Source of the DNA: Carthagonibacter sp032251515
GTDB lineage: Bacteria > Gemmatimonadota > Gemmatimonadetes > Palauibacterales > Palauibacteraceae
DNA: 64,000 nucleotides
Direction: 5' to 3'
NCBI GenBank assembly: GCA_032251515.1
Contig: JAVVDU010000011.1
Coordinates: 4,444 to 68,443 of the forward strand
The notes below the pieces were generated by a model that made no database searches, was not told the DNA's origin, and saw only the letters and a program-made list of their open reading frames with translations. Positions 8,334 to 16,635 of this stretch are shown here, in pieces. The position numbers and the translations under genes are program-made. Each line of letters begins with the position of its first letter. Positions within the stretch are counted from its first letter, which is position 1.

Positions 8334-9680
8334 GTGATCCCGACCGTACTCCTGGCCGCCGCGCTGCTCGTGGCCGGCGCCGTGTGCGTGGCCGGCGAGC
8401 ACGCGCTCGTCGCGGCGCGCCGGACCCGCCTCGAGGAGCTGGCGGAGGCCGGGGCCCGGCGGGCGCTCCGCGCAGTCGCCCTGCGGGAGGACCTCGAGCG
8501 GTCGCTGCGCGCCGCCCGGCTCGGGGCCGTCCTGTCGGCCGTGGGTTTCGGGGCCGTCGTCGTCCCGCCCGCGGCCGGCGCCTTCGCGTCCCTCCTGCGC
8601 GGCGGCCTGTCTCTGTCCGCCGGGCCGGCCGCCGTCCTCGCCGCGGTGCTGGCGTTCCTCGCGGTGGCTGCCGTCTACCTGCCGCTCGGCCGCACCCTGC
8701 CGCGCACCGCCGCGCTCGCGCGCCCGGAGCCGGTGCTGCTCGCCGCGGCGGGCCCGCTCGTGGGTCTCCGCGCCGCCGCCCGGCCCCTGCTCTCGCTGGG
8801 GAGCCGATTCGAGCGCCGGCGCCGGGAGGACGGCCGGGAGCGCATCGGACCCGAGGAGATGGAGGCGCTGCTGCGCGGCGTGTGGCCCGAGCGGGGCGTG
8901 GAGCGGGACGAGGAGGCGATGATCCACGGCGTGTTCGAGCTGAACCGGACCATCACCCGCGAAGTGATGACCCCGCGCCCCGATATCGTGGCGTTCCCGG
9001 AGGAAGCCGCCCTCTCAGACGTCCTCGCCACGATCGCCGAGTCCGGGCTCAGCCGCTTCCCGGTGTACGGCGAGTCCATCGACGCGGTGACGGGCATCCT
9101 GCTCGCCAAGGACCTGCTCGGCTGGATGCGGGGCGGGGAGGAACGGACGTTCCGGCTGGCCGAGATCGCCCGCCCGCCGTTCTTCGTGCCCGACTCGAAG
9201 CCGGTCGGCGATTTGCTCGGCGAGTTCCGGCGCAGCAAGGTGCACATGGCGATCGTGGTGGACGAGTTCGGGGGGACGGACGGCGTGGTGACGCTGGAGG
9301 ACCTGGTGGAGGAGATCGTGGGCGACATCTTCGACGAGCACGACGTGGCCGCCGAGGAGATCGTCCGCCTGCCGGATGGGCGCCTGCTGCTGGACGGGGG
9401 GGCGGGCCTGGCCGACGTGATGGACGAGTTCGGGCTGGAGGACGTGGAGGGCGCCGACGAGTACGACACGGTGGCGGGGTACGCAATCGGCCGGCTCGGC
9501 CGGATTCCCGACGTGGGCGAGGTGGTGCGGGTGGGCCGGGCCGAGCTGGAGGTCCTCGAGACGCACGAACAGCGCGTGACGCGGCTCGAGCTGCGGCCGC
9601 GGCCCGCCACCGGCGAGGGCGCGGAGGAGCCGGACGGGATCCCGTCCGCGCCGCGCGGGGAGAAAAGAGAGGCGCGATGA
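8334..9680 (+). CDS. CNNM/CorC-HlyC family transporter with CBS domains
   Basis: A 448-residue inner-membrane protein of the DUF21-CBS-CorC_HlyC family, related to the cation transporter CNNM and once called hemolysin C/TlyC. About three to four hydrophobic helices lie in residues 1-150. A CBS pair follows (REVMTPRPDIVAFPEEA around 200; GLSRFPVYGESIDAVTGILLAKDLL around 240; then VGDLLGEFRRSKVHMAIVVDEFGGTDGVVTLEDLVEEIVGDI, given here only by its location near 285-325). A C-terminal CorC_HlyC domain includes DEYDTVAGYAIGRLGRIPDVG. The family is linked to Mg2+/Co2+ transport. The GTG start at 8334 lacks a good ribosome site. The stop overlaps the TPR gene start (ATGA). Confidence 0.88.
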   Translation: MIPTVLLAAALLVAGAVCVAGEHALVAARRTRLEELAEAGARRALRAVALREDLERSLRAARLGAVLSAVGFGAVVVPPAAGAFASLLRGGLSLSAGPAAVLAAVLAFLAVAAVYLPLGRTLPRTAALARPEPVLLAAAGPLVGLRAAARPLLSLGSRFERRRREDGRERIGPEEMEALLRGVWPERGVERDEEAMIHGVFELNRTITREVMTPRPDIVAFPEEAALSDVLATIAESGLSRFPVYGESIDAVTGILLAKDLLGWMRGGEERTFRLAEIARPPFFVPDSKPVGDLLGEFRRSKVHMAIVVDEFGGTDGVVTLEDLVEEIVGDIFDEHDVAAEEIVRLPDGRLLLDGGAGLADVMDEFGLEDVEGADEYDTVAGYAIGRLGRIPDVGEVVRVGRAELEVLETHEQRVTRLELRPRPATGEGAEEPDGIPSAPRGEKREAR

Positions 9681-10795
9681 GAGACGAGTTCGACCTCGGG
9701 GGCGGCCCCGCCTTCGGGCCGGAGTTCGGGCCCGAGGGCAGCCCGCACGAGCCGGGGAGCGTGGACGACTACGACTACCGGGCCAATCGGCGGTTCCTCG
9801 CCGGCGACTTCGACGGGGCCGCGCGGCTCCTGCGCGAAGGCGTCGCCCGTTATCCTGAAGCGAGCAACCTGTTCGTGTGTCTCGGGTTCGCCGAGCTGGC
9901 GCGCGGCGAAGTCGCCTGGGCGCGCCGCGCCTTCGAGGAGAGCCTGCTCCTGCTGCCCGGCTTCCCCGACGCGTTGCTCGGCCTCGGGGAGTCGCTGCTG
10001 CGGCTCGGCGAGCGGGCCCGGGCGCTGCGTGTGTTCGAACTGGCCCTGGAGGAGGGGGCCGAGGACGACGAGGACCTGCTGCTGCCCATGGCGCGCGCCC
10101 TGCTGAACGAGGGCCTCGACGAGCGGGCCGTGCGGATCGCCCGGCTCGCCGTGGACGTCGGGCCCGAGAGCGCCGAGGCGGCCGCCCTGCTCGGGTTCGT
10201 CCTGCGCCGGCTGGCGCTCGACGCCGAGGCGCGGCTGTGGCTGATCCGGGCGCTGTACCTCGACCCGCGGCACCACGAGGCGCGGGCTCTGCTCGGGAAC
10301 CTGCTGTACGAGGCGGGCGAGCGCCGGGACGCCCTGAGGCACTTCGTGCGGCTCCCAGCCGACGCGTTCGAGGACGAGCCGACCCTGCGGCGCGCCCTCG
10401 AGCTGGAGCGGGCCTTCCGGGGCGACGAGGCGCGGCCGCGCCTCGAAGCACTGCTCCTCCGGCTCGAGGAGCTGCGCACGGGGGACGGTCCCGACGACCG
10501 GCTGCTCGGCGAGCTGGCCGCCGGGCCGCCCGCCGTCACGTCCGGGCAGCTCGACCTGTTCCGGGCCGGGGACGATCCGGCGCCGGACCCCGGGCGGCAG
10601 GGCCCGGAGGACTGGGAGGACGTCGTGGCGGAGATGTGCCTGCGCTCCTCGAACCCGTTCCGGACCGTGCAGCAGTACATGCGCGACGCGGCGAGCCGCA
10701 TCCGCGCCCGCACCGGCATCGCGATCCCGCACGACGATCCGCGGGAGTTCCTGCAGGCATCGGCCCGCGCCGGCGCCCTGAACATCCCCGACTGA
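9677..10795 (+). CDS. Tetratricopeptide-repeat protein
   Basis: A 372-residue protein starting ATG at 9677 with a 4-base overlap to the CNNM gene. After an acidic Gly-rich N terminus, residues 35-250 are tandem helical repeats of TPR type, for example DYRANRRFLAGDFDGAARLL, FVCLGFAELARGEVAWARRA and ALLGLGESLLRLGERARALRV. TPR arrays usually mediate protein contacts. The C-terminal 100 residues (EDWEDVVAEMCLRSSNPF onward) do not look like TPRs and I do not recognise them. No signal peptide is apparent, so it is cytoplasmic. Coupling to a membrane transporter and a zinc-ribbon protein gives no clear role. Confidence 0.8.
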   Translation: MRDEFDLGGGPAFGPEFGPEGSPHEPGSVDDYDYRANRRFLAGDFDGAARLLREGVARYPEASNLFVCLGFAELARGEVAWARRAFEESLLLLPGFPDALLGLGESLLRLGERARALRVFELALEEGAEDDEDLLLPMARALLNEGLDERAVRIARLAVDVGPESAEAAALLGFVLRRLALDAEARLWLIRALYLDPRHHEARALLGNLLYEAGERRDALRHFVRLPADAFEDEPTLRRALELERAFRGDEARPRLEALLLRLEELRTGDGPDDRLLGELAAGPPAVTSGQLDLFRAGDDPAPDPGRQGPEDWEDVVAEMCLRSSNPFRTVQQYMRDAASRIRARTGIAIPHDDPREFLQASARAGALNIPD

Positions 10796-10823
10796 CCCCG
10801 CGGCTACGCGAAGCGAGGCGACC

Positions 10824-11474
10824 ATGGAAGACCGCGCGGCATCGCTGTTCGATCTGCTGCGGCGCCGGCTGGCCGAGGAGGCGATGCCGGACGGCGCGGC
10901 GCTCGCCGTGGCCGAGCTGCACCGGCGGCTCGTCCCCTACGCCCTGTGCCGCGAGACGCTGGAGCTCGCCACCAAGGCGGAGTACGACCTCGCCCTGCTG
11001 CGGCTGCTCGCCGACGAGGACCGGATCGCGGTCGCCGAGCCGGGCCTGCGCGAGGCGGTGCGGCGCGAGCTCGAGAGTCCCGAGCCCGGCCTGGGGCTCC
11101 TGCACCGGTTCGCGGCCTCCGAGATTCGCCCGGCGTCCGGTGTCCCGGCCTCCGCGGGTCCCCCGCCGGCCGACCACGAGACGGAGCGCCGGGCCACCGA
11201 CCGGGTCCCGGGTTTGGACGCCCTCGAAGAGCGACCCGCCGCTCCGGACGTGCCCGCCCCGCCCGCGGCTCGCGTCCCGGGCGCCGCCGCGGCCCCCGCC
11301 ACCGGACCCGCCTGCCGGGCCTGCCGGGCGCCCCTGCCCGACGTCGAGGAACTTCGCTACTGCACGGCCTGCGGGGCCGACCAGGCCCGCTGGCCGTGCC
11401 GCGGGTGCGGCGCGGAGGTGGAGCGGGGGTGGAGATACTGTCCCCGCTGCGGTATCGTACAGGATTCGGAGTGA
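10824..11474 (+). CDS. Zinc-ribbon protein of unknown function
   Basis: A 216-residue protein. Residues 1-90 are helical and charged with no recognised domain; residues 95-155 are a Pro/Ala-rich linker. The C terminus holds two adjacent zinc ribbons: CRAC followed by CTAC, then CRGC followed by CPRC, in the form typical of double zinc ribbon domains. Such modules bind proteins or nucleic acids. It lies 28 bases after the TPR gene and probably belongs to the same operon. GCGAGGCG precedes the ATG. The function is unknown. Confidence 0.75.
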   Translation: MEDRAASLFDLLRRRLAEEAMPDGAALAVAELHRRLVPYALCRETLELATKAEYDLALLRLLADEDRIAVAEPGLREAVRRELESPEPGLGLLHRFAASEIRPASGVPASAGPPPADHETERRATDRVPGLDALEERPAAPDVPAPPAARVPGAAAAPATGPACRACRAPLPDVEELRYCTACGADQARWPCRGCGAEVERGWRYCPRCGIVQDSE

Positions 11475-11505
11475 GGGAAACGGCATACGTTTCCGCGCCC
11501 CGCGC

Positions 11506-11534
11506 TGGTCGGTCCGGCCGGGGCTCGCTATGTT
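11506..11534 (+). promoter_or_regulatory. Weak candidate promoter for the cytochrome gene
   Basis: TGGTCG (11506-11511), a 17-base spacer and TATGTT (11529-11534). The -35 box is poor. It would give a leader of about 90 bases before the ATG at 11630. Confidence 0.3.
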
Positions 11535-11629
11535 CACCCGCTCACGGATTCCCGGGAGCGGCCGCCGGGAACGCCCCGGCCCGCGTCCCGCGGATGGCCC
11601 CAGATTCCGATCGAAGGAGTGAACGACAC

Positions 11630-12133
11630 ATGGTGGAGACGAAGATCCGCTGGCCGGCCGGCCTCGCGCTGGCGCTGGTGTTCGGTGCAGCCGCGTGCGG
11701 CGGCGATGCGAACGGAAACGCGGCGCAGGAGGCGGCGCAGGACGCGGCACAGGGCGTCGCAGATGTGGCGGCCGACGTGCAGGAAGCAGCGGCCGGGATC
11801 GCCGAGGCGGCGCCGCAGGAGCTTCCCGAGGGCGTCACGGCCGAGATGGTCGCCAAGGGCAAGACGATCTACGCGGGCGCCGGAATCTGCTCCTCGTGCC
11901 ACGGACCGGCGGGAGCCGGCATCCCGAACCTCGGCGCGAACCTCACCGACGCGGAGTGGCTGCACTCGGACGGCAGCTACGACGGGATCGTAAAGACGGT
12001 CACAGCCGGAGTGACGGCCCAGGCCTCGAGCTCGGGCGTGCCGATGCCCGCCAAGGGCGGCACGAACATCAGCGAAGACGACGTGAAGGCCGTCGCGGCC
12101 TACGTCTGGACGCTGGGCCACGGCGGCGAGTGA
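11630..12133 (+). CDS. Lipoprotein c-type cytochrome
   Basis: A 167-residue exported monohaem cytochrome c. The N terminus is a short signal ending in GAAAC, with Cys23 as likely lipid-modified residue, although the -3 position is Ala rather than Leu. An Ala/Gln/Asp-rich linker precedes the globular domain. The haem motif is CSSCH at residues 87-91 and Met139 in GVPMPAKGG is the likely sixth ligand. The closing helix AVAAYVWTLGHGGE is typical of class I cytochromes. It would carry electrons in the periplasm, tethered to a membrane. AAGGAGTG precedes the ATG. A hairpin follows the stop by six bases, so it is probably monocistronic. Confidence 0.88.
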   Translation: MVETKIRWPAGLALALVFGAAACGGDANGNAAQEAAQDAAQGVADVAADVQEAAAGIAEAAPQELPEGVTAEMVAKGKTIYAGAGICSSCHGPAGAGIPNLGANLTDAEWLHSDGSYDGIVKTVTAGVTAQASSSGVPMPAKGGTNISEDDVKAVAAYVWTLGHGGE

Positions 12134-12139
12134 CGGAGG

Positions 12140-12159
12140 CGCGGCGCCCGTGCGCCGCG
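12140..12159 (+). terminator. GC-rich hairpin after the cytochrome gene
   Basis: A perfect 8-base stem, CGCGGCGC and GCGCCGCG, with a CCGT loop, six bases after the stop codon. There is no U-tract, as is common in very GC-rich genomes, so termination may need Rho. Confidence 0.5.
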
Positions 12160-12250
12160 TGCCGCAGTCCGGAGGAGGCCGGAGGTCCCGCGGGGCCCCG
12201 GCCTCCCGCCGTTTCCCCCCGCGGGGCCGGCGCCGCCGGCGGGAGGTCGC

Positions 12251-13306
12251 GTGATCCGCATCGCCCTGCTTCCCGGTGACGGGATCGGCCCCGAGGTCAC
12301 GGGCGAGGCGCGCCGCGTGCTGGAGGCCGCCGCCGCGGCCGGGCTCGCGGAGCTGTCGTTCGAGACCTTCCCGCACGGGGCCGATCACTTCCTGGCCACC
12401 GGGGAGACGCTCGGCGACGAGGCGTTCGCCCGCCTGCGCGACGGGTTCGACGCGATCCTGCTCGGCGCGGTGGGCGATCCGCGGGTGCCCGACCACCGGC
12501 ACGCCCGCGACATCCTGCTCGGCCTGCGATTCCGACTCGACCTGTACGCGAACCTGCGCCCGGCCCGCCTGCGCCTCCCGGAGCTCTCCCCGCTGCGCGG
12601 CGCGGCGGAGCGGCCGTTCGACGTGACGATCGTGCGCGAGAACACCGAGGGCTTCTACGCCGGGGCGGGCGGGGTGCTGCGGGAAGGCACGCCCGGCGAG
12701 GTCGCGGTCGCCGACGGCCTCGCGACCCGCGTCGGGGTGGAGCGCATCGTGCGCGCCGCGTTCGCGCTGGCGAGGCGGGAGGGACGCGGTCGCGTGACTC
12801 TGGCCGACAAGGCGAACGCCGTGCCCCACCTGTTCGGGCTGTGGCGCCGCGTGTTCCGGGCCGTGGCGGCCGAGCACCCGGAGATCGAGGCCGAGGAGGC
12901 GTACGTGGACGCCGTGGCGATGCGGCTGGTGCGCGAGCCGGAGCGGTTCGAGGTGATCGTGACCGAGAACCTGCTGGGCGACATCCTGTCCGACCTCGCC
13001 TGCGAGCTGGCCGGCGGGATCGGGCTCGCGCCCTCGGCGAACCTGAACCCCGGGCGCCACGCGCTGTACGAGCCGGTGCACGGGAGCGCCCCGGACCTCG
13101 CGGGGACGGGAACCGCGAACCCCGTGGGGGCGATTCTCAGCGCGGCCCTCCTGCTGGCCGGCGCCGGCGCCGCCGAGGCGGCGGCCCGCGTCGAGGAGGC
13201 CGTCGACGCGGCGCTGCGCGGCGGGATCCGCACGCCGGACACCGGCGGAGACCGTTCCACGCGCGACGTGGGAGCGTGGATCGCCGACCGCGTGCGGGGC
13301 GGCTGA
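12251..13306 (+). CDS. Isocitrate/isopropylmalate dehydrogenase family protein
   Basis: A 351-residue oxidative decarboxylase of the beta-hydroxyacid family. It has the N-terminal LLPGDGIGPEV, the substrate-loop segment VRENTEGFYAG near residues 128-138, the catalytic Lys and Asn in ADKANAV, and the metal-binding TENLLGDILSDL. The adenosine-side segment EPVHGSAPDLAGTGTANPVG is NAD-type. VRENTEGFYAG and LDLYANLRP suit 3-isopropylmalate, tartrate, D-malate or homoisocitrate dehydrogenases, and I cannot decide among them. No other leucine genes are in the window. The GTG start at 12251 follows GGGAGGT. It is cytoplasmic. Confidence 0.85.
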   Translation: MIRIALLPGDGIGPEVTGEARRVLEAAAAAGLAELSFETFPHGADHFLATGETLGDEAFARLRDGFDAILLGAVGDPRVPDHRHARDILLGLRFRLDLYANLRPARLRLPELSPLRGAAERPFDVTIVRENTEGFYAGAGGVLREGTPGEVAVADGLATRVGVERIVRAAFALARREGRGRVTLADKANAVPHLFGLWRRVFRAVAAEHPEIEAEEAYVDAVAMRLVREPERFEVIVTENLLGDILSDLACELAGGIGLAPSANLNPGRHALYEPVHGSAPDLAGTGTANPVGAILSAALLLAGAGAAEAAARVEEAVDAALRGGIRTPDTGGDRSTRDVGAWIADRVRGG

Positions 13307-13376
13307 CCGGCGCGGCCGACCGGCGCGGCGCCGGAGGCCGACGCACCTCGAACCGACAGACCGACAGGGAGACCCG

Positions 13377-14579
13377 ATGGGAACCATGGGCACCGACCGC
13401 GAGGTCGTCTTTCTTTCCGCCGTCCGCACCCCGTTCGGCACGTTCGGGGGCAGCCTGAAGGACCTGTCCGCCACCGAGCTGGGCATTCACTCGTCGCGGG
13501 CCGCCGTGGAGCGCTCCGGCGTGGACCCGGCGGAGCTGGACGAGGTGTTCTTCGGGAACGTGATCCAGACCTCGTCCGACGCCGTGTACCTGGCCCGGCA
13601 CATCGGCCTGAACGCCGGCCTGCGGGTGGAGGCGCCCGCCCTCACCCTGAACCGCCTGTGCGGCTCCGGCTTCCAGGCGGTGATCGACGGGGCCGAGGCG
13701 ATCCTGCTCGGCGGCGCGCGCGCCTGCCTGACCGGTGGCGCGGAGTCGATGAGCCAGGCGCCGCACGTGGTGCGCGGGGCGCGCTGGGGCCTGCGGCTCG
13801 GGCCGTCCGCCCCGTTCGAGGACTCCCTGTGGGAGGCCCTGACCGACACGTACTGCGGCTTCTCGATGGCGCAGACGGCCGAGAACCTCGCCGACGAGTA
13901 CGACATCCCGCGCGAGGAGGCCGACGCGGTGGCCCTGCGCAGCCAGCGGCTCGCGGCGCGCGCCTGGGAGGAGGGCCGCCTGGCCGAGGAGGTCGCGCCG
14001 GTCGTCCTGAAACGCCGCGGCCGGGAGGAGCGGTTCGAGCGGGATGAGCACCTGCGCCCCGACACCACGGCCGAGGCCCTCGCCGCCCTGCGTCCCTACT
14101 TCCGCAAGGATGGCCTCGTCACCGCCGGCAACGCGAGCGGCATCGGGGACGGGGCGGCGGCCCTGGTGATCGCCGACGCGGAGTTCGCCGACGCGCACGG
14201 CGTCGCGCCGATCGGCCGGCTCGTGTCGTGGGCCGTCGCCGGCGTACCGCCCCGGATCATGGGGATCGGCCCGGCGCCCGCCTCCCGCGCCGCCCTGGAG
14301 CGCGCCGGCCTCTCGCTGTCCGACATCGACGTGATCGAGGTGAACGAGGCCTTCGCGCCCCAGTACGTCGCCGTGGAGCGGGAGCTGGGGCTCGACCGCG
14401 AGCGGGTGAACGTGAACGGCGGGGCGATCGCCCTCACCCATCCCCTGGGCGCCACCGGCGCCCGCATCACCACCACCCTGCTGCACGAGCTGCGGCGGCG
14501 CGGCGGCGGCCTCGGACTCGGGTCCGCCTGCATCGGCGGGGGGCAGGGGATCGCCGTGGTACTGCGCGTGGACGGCTGA
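13377..14579 (+). CDS. Acetyl-CoA acyltransferase (thiolase)
   Basis: A 400-residue thiolase, the usual length for the biosynthetic or degradative enzyme. The acylated cysteine is Cys95 in NRLCGSGFQ, the catalytic His is near 355 in LTHPLGATGAR, and Cys385 in SACIGGGQG completes the active site. VNEAFAPQ is also conserved. It condenses two acetyl-CoA or cleaves 3-ketoacyl-CoA in the cytoplasm. A 3-hydroxybutyryl-CoA dehydrogenase lies three genes downstream (16632), suggesting C4 acyl-CoA metabolism. AGGGAGA precedes the ATG. The N terminus begins with MGTMGT, from a near-repeat of nine bases, so a start at the second ATG (13386) is possible. Confidence 0.9.
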   Translation: MGTMGTDREVVFLSAVRTPFGTFGGSLKDLSATELGIHSSRAAVERSGVDPAELDEVFFGNVIQTSSDAVYLARHIGLNAGLRVEAPALTLNRLCGSGFQAVIDGAEAILLGGARACLTGGAESMSQAPHVVRGARWGLRLGPSAPFEDSLWEALTDTYCGFSMAQTAENLADEYDIPREEADAVALRSQRLAARAWEEGRLAEEVAPVVLKRRGREERFERDEHLRPDTTAEALAALRPYFRKDGLVTAGNASGIGDGAAALVIADAEFADAHGVAPIGRLVSWAVAGVPPRIMGIGPAPASRAALERAGLSLSDIDVIEVNEAFAPQYVAVERELGLDRERVNVNGGAIALTHPLGATGARITTTLLHELRRRGGGLGLGSACIGGGQGIAVVLRVDG

Positions 14580-14584
14580 GCCCG

Positions 14585-14661
14585 GCGGGGGGCGCGGCCC
14601 GGAGGCGGCGCCCGGACCGGCTGGCCGCTGGCTGGCCGCCCCCGGAGGCGGCGCCCCCCGC
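14585..14661. repeat. Inverted and direct repeats between thiolase and slipin genes
   Basis: Two perfect 11-base inverted arms (14585-14595 and 14651-14661) enclose 55 bases. Inside this region and overlapping the right arm is a 16-base direct repeat (14598-14613 and 14641-14656). CTGGCCG also occurs twice in the middle. It may terminate thiolase transcription or be a regulatory structure for the slipin operon. Confidence 0.5.
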
Positions 14662-14719
14662 GATGCCGTATCTTCCCCGGTGGCCGCACCCGTATCCCGC
14701 CAGGCCCCGGAGAGACCCC

Positions 14720-15748
14720 ATGGAGACCATTCTCGCCATCATCGCCGCCGGCGGCGCCGCGGCGCTCGCCACGAGCCTCCGCATCCTGCGCGAGTACGAG
14801 CGCGCCGTGGTGTTCCGCCTCGGCCGCGTCCGTCCCCTGCGCGGGCCCGGAATCATCTTCCTCGTCCCGTTCGGCATCGAGCGGATGGTGCGCGTGGGAC
14901 TGCGGATCATCGCGATGGACATCCCGCCCCAGGACGTGATCACGCGCGACAACGTGTCGGTGAAGGTGAACGCGGTCCTGTACTTCCGCGTTCGCGACCC
15001 GAGCAAGGCGGTGCTGGAGATCGAGGACTTCCTGTTCGCCACCTCGCAGCTCGCCCAGACCACCCTGCGCTCGGTGATCGGGCAGGCCGAGCTGGACGAG
15101 CTGCTGGCCGAGCGGGAGAAGTTCAACCAGATCCTGCAGCGGATCATCGACGAGGGGACCGATGCCTGGGGTATCGACGTGACGGGCGTCGAGGTGAAGG
15201 ACGTGGACCTGCCGCAGGAGATGAAGCGGGTCATCGCCCGGCAGGCCGAGGCCGAGCGCGAGCGGCGCGCCAAGGTGATCAACGCGGAGGGCGAGCTGCA
15301 GGCCGCGGCCCGGCTATCCGACGCCGCCCGGCTGCTGGCCCGCCACCCGGCCTCCCTGCAGCTGCGCTTCCTGCAGACCGCCTCGGAGATCGCCGCGGAG
15401 AACAACTCCACCACGCTGTTCCCGCTCCCCCTCGACCTCGGGCCGCTGCGCGAGATCCTCGCCCGCCCGGCGGCTTCCGCCGACGACGAGGAGACCGAGT
15501 CCATCGCCGAGCTCACGGCCCGGGCCCGCCGCTCGGCCGACGAGGCGGCGGGCCTCGTGCCCGGCGCCGACGTGCCGCGCCTCGGCGAGGCGATGCCGCG
15601 CACCTTCGACGAGCTGATGGACCGGGTGCGGCGCGGCACGGGCCAGCCGCGGCCGGGCGGCCGGCCGCCGTCCGAGGCCACCGGGACCGCCGGGGCCACC
15701 GAGGAGTCGACCGGCGGCGAGCCGGACGAAGGAGACGCCCCGGCGTGA
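14720..15748 (+). CDS. Slipin (SPFH/band 7, stomatin-like) protein
   Basis: A 342-residue membrane-anchored SPFH protein. Residues 2-18 form a hydrophobic hairpin anchor. The band-7 domain follows, with LREYERAVVFRLGRV, RIIAMDIPPQDVITRDNVSV and VNAVLYFRVRDPSKA. ATSQLAQTTLRSVIGQAELD and the helical segment from EMKRVIARQAEAERERRAK are classic slipin elements. Family members oligomerise on membranes and often work with NfeD-type proteases, but none is adjacent here. After residue 255 there is an acidic, low-complexity tail. The ATG at 14720 was chosen because it gives the family N terminus. The stop overlaps the next GTG start. Confidence 0.9.
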   Translation: METILAIIAAGGAAALATSLRILREYERAVVFRLGRVRPLRGPGIIFLVPFGIERMVRVGLRIIAMDIPPQDVITRDNVSVKVNAVLYFRVRDPSKAVLEIEDFLFATSQLAQTTLRSVIGQAELDELLAEREKFNQILQRIIDEGTDAWGIDVTGVEVKDVDLPQEMKRVIARQAEAERERRAKVINAEGELQAAARLSDAARLLARHPASLQLRFLQTASEIAAENNSTTLFPLPLDLGPLREILARPAASADDEETESIAELTARARRSADEAAGLVPGADVPRLGEAMPRTFDELMDRVRRGTGQPRPGGRPPSEATGTAGATEESTGGEPDEGDAPA

Positions 15749-16635
15749 CCGGGCGGGAGGTCGGCCCGGCCGGCCGGGCGGGTCCGCTCGAGGATCTCGC
15801 GTCCCTGCCCGCGGAGATCACCCGCGGCCAGCTGGAGAAGGTGATCCACCGGGCGGCCGAGCTGCAGTTCGCCCGCGACGGGACGCCCGATGGCCTGGAG
15901 CCGGACGAGGTCGTGCGGATCGCCGAGGAGGCCGGCCTCGAGGGCCGGTACGTCCGGCAGGCCCTGGCCGAGATGCGGGCCGATGCCCTCCTGCCGGCCG
16001 TGCCGGAGGAGCGGACGCTGGCCACGCGGCTCTGGGGCCCGACGACCGTCGTGGTGGCGCGCGTCGTGCCGGGCGCGCCGGCGGAGATCCAGGCGGGCCT
16101 CGCGCGCCACCTCGAGGAGCGCGAGAGCCTGCGCTGCGTTCGGAACCGGCCGGGCAGCCTGGTCCTCGAGCCGGCCTCCGACCTGATGAGCCAGCTGCGC
16201 CGGGGGCTCGACTTCTCGGGGCGCGGGTACGAGCTGGCCAGGGCCCGATCGCTGCGCGTGATGATCCAGCCGCTCGAGGAGGGACGCTCCCTCGTCTCGG
16301 TGACCGCCGACATCGGGAACCAGCGTACGGGGCACGTGCTCGGCTGGTTCCTGCCGCTGACCGGGTTCGGGATTCCGACGGCGCTCGTGTCGATCCTGGC
16401 GGTGGGAGAGCCGGCGCTCGTGGTGATCCCCGCCGTGGCCGGGGGCGTCGCGGCCGTCGGGACGTACGGGGTCTCCCGCACGCTGGCCCGGCGCCGCACG
16501 CGCATGGAGCTGGCCCTGCAGGGCCTGCTGGACCGGCTGGAGACGGGCTCGCGGCTCTCGCCGGAGAGGCCGACGCTGCGGGACCGGATCACGGAGTTCC
16601 TGGACGAGGGACCGACAGACAGGAGGAGATCTTGA
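15745..16635 (+). CDS. Predicted membrane protein of unknown function
   Basis: A 296-residue protein starting GTG at 15745 in a GTGA overlap with the slipin gene, with AAGGAGA upstream. Residues 20-90 are helical and charged (ITRGQLEKVIHRAAELQFAR and DEVVRIAEEAGLEGRYVRQA), like a small regulatory helical bundle. Residues 105-195 look like a beta-rich domain. About residues 200-255 contain two hydrophobic helices (GWFLPLTGFGIPTALVSILA; VVIPAVAGGVAAVGTYGV). The C terminus is basic. I do not recognise a family. Coupling to slipin before and to the dehydrogenase after (TTGA overlap) suggests a membrane-associated operon. Confidence 0.7.
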   Translation: MTGREVGPAGRAGPLEDLASLPAEITRGQLEKVIHRAAELQFARDGTPDGLEPDEVVRIAEEAGLEGRYVRQALAEMRADALLPAVPEERTLATRLWGPTTVVVARVVPGAPAEIQAGLARHLEERESLRCVRNRPGSLVLEPASDLMSQLRRGLDFSGRGYELARARSLRVMIQPLEEGRSLVSVTADIGNQRTGHVLGWFLPLTGFGIPTALVSILAVGEPALVVIPAVAGGVAAVGTYGVSRTLARRRTRMELALQGLLDRLETGSRLSPERPTLRDRITEFLDEGPTDRRRS

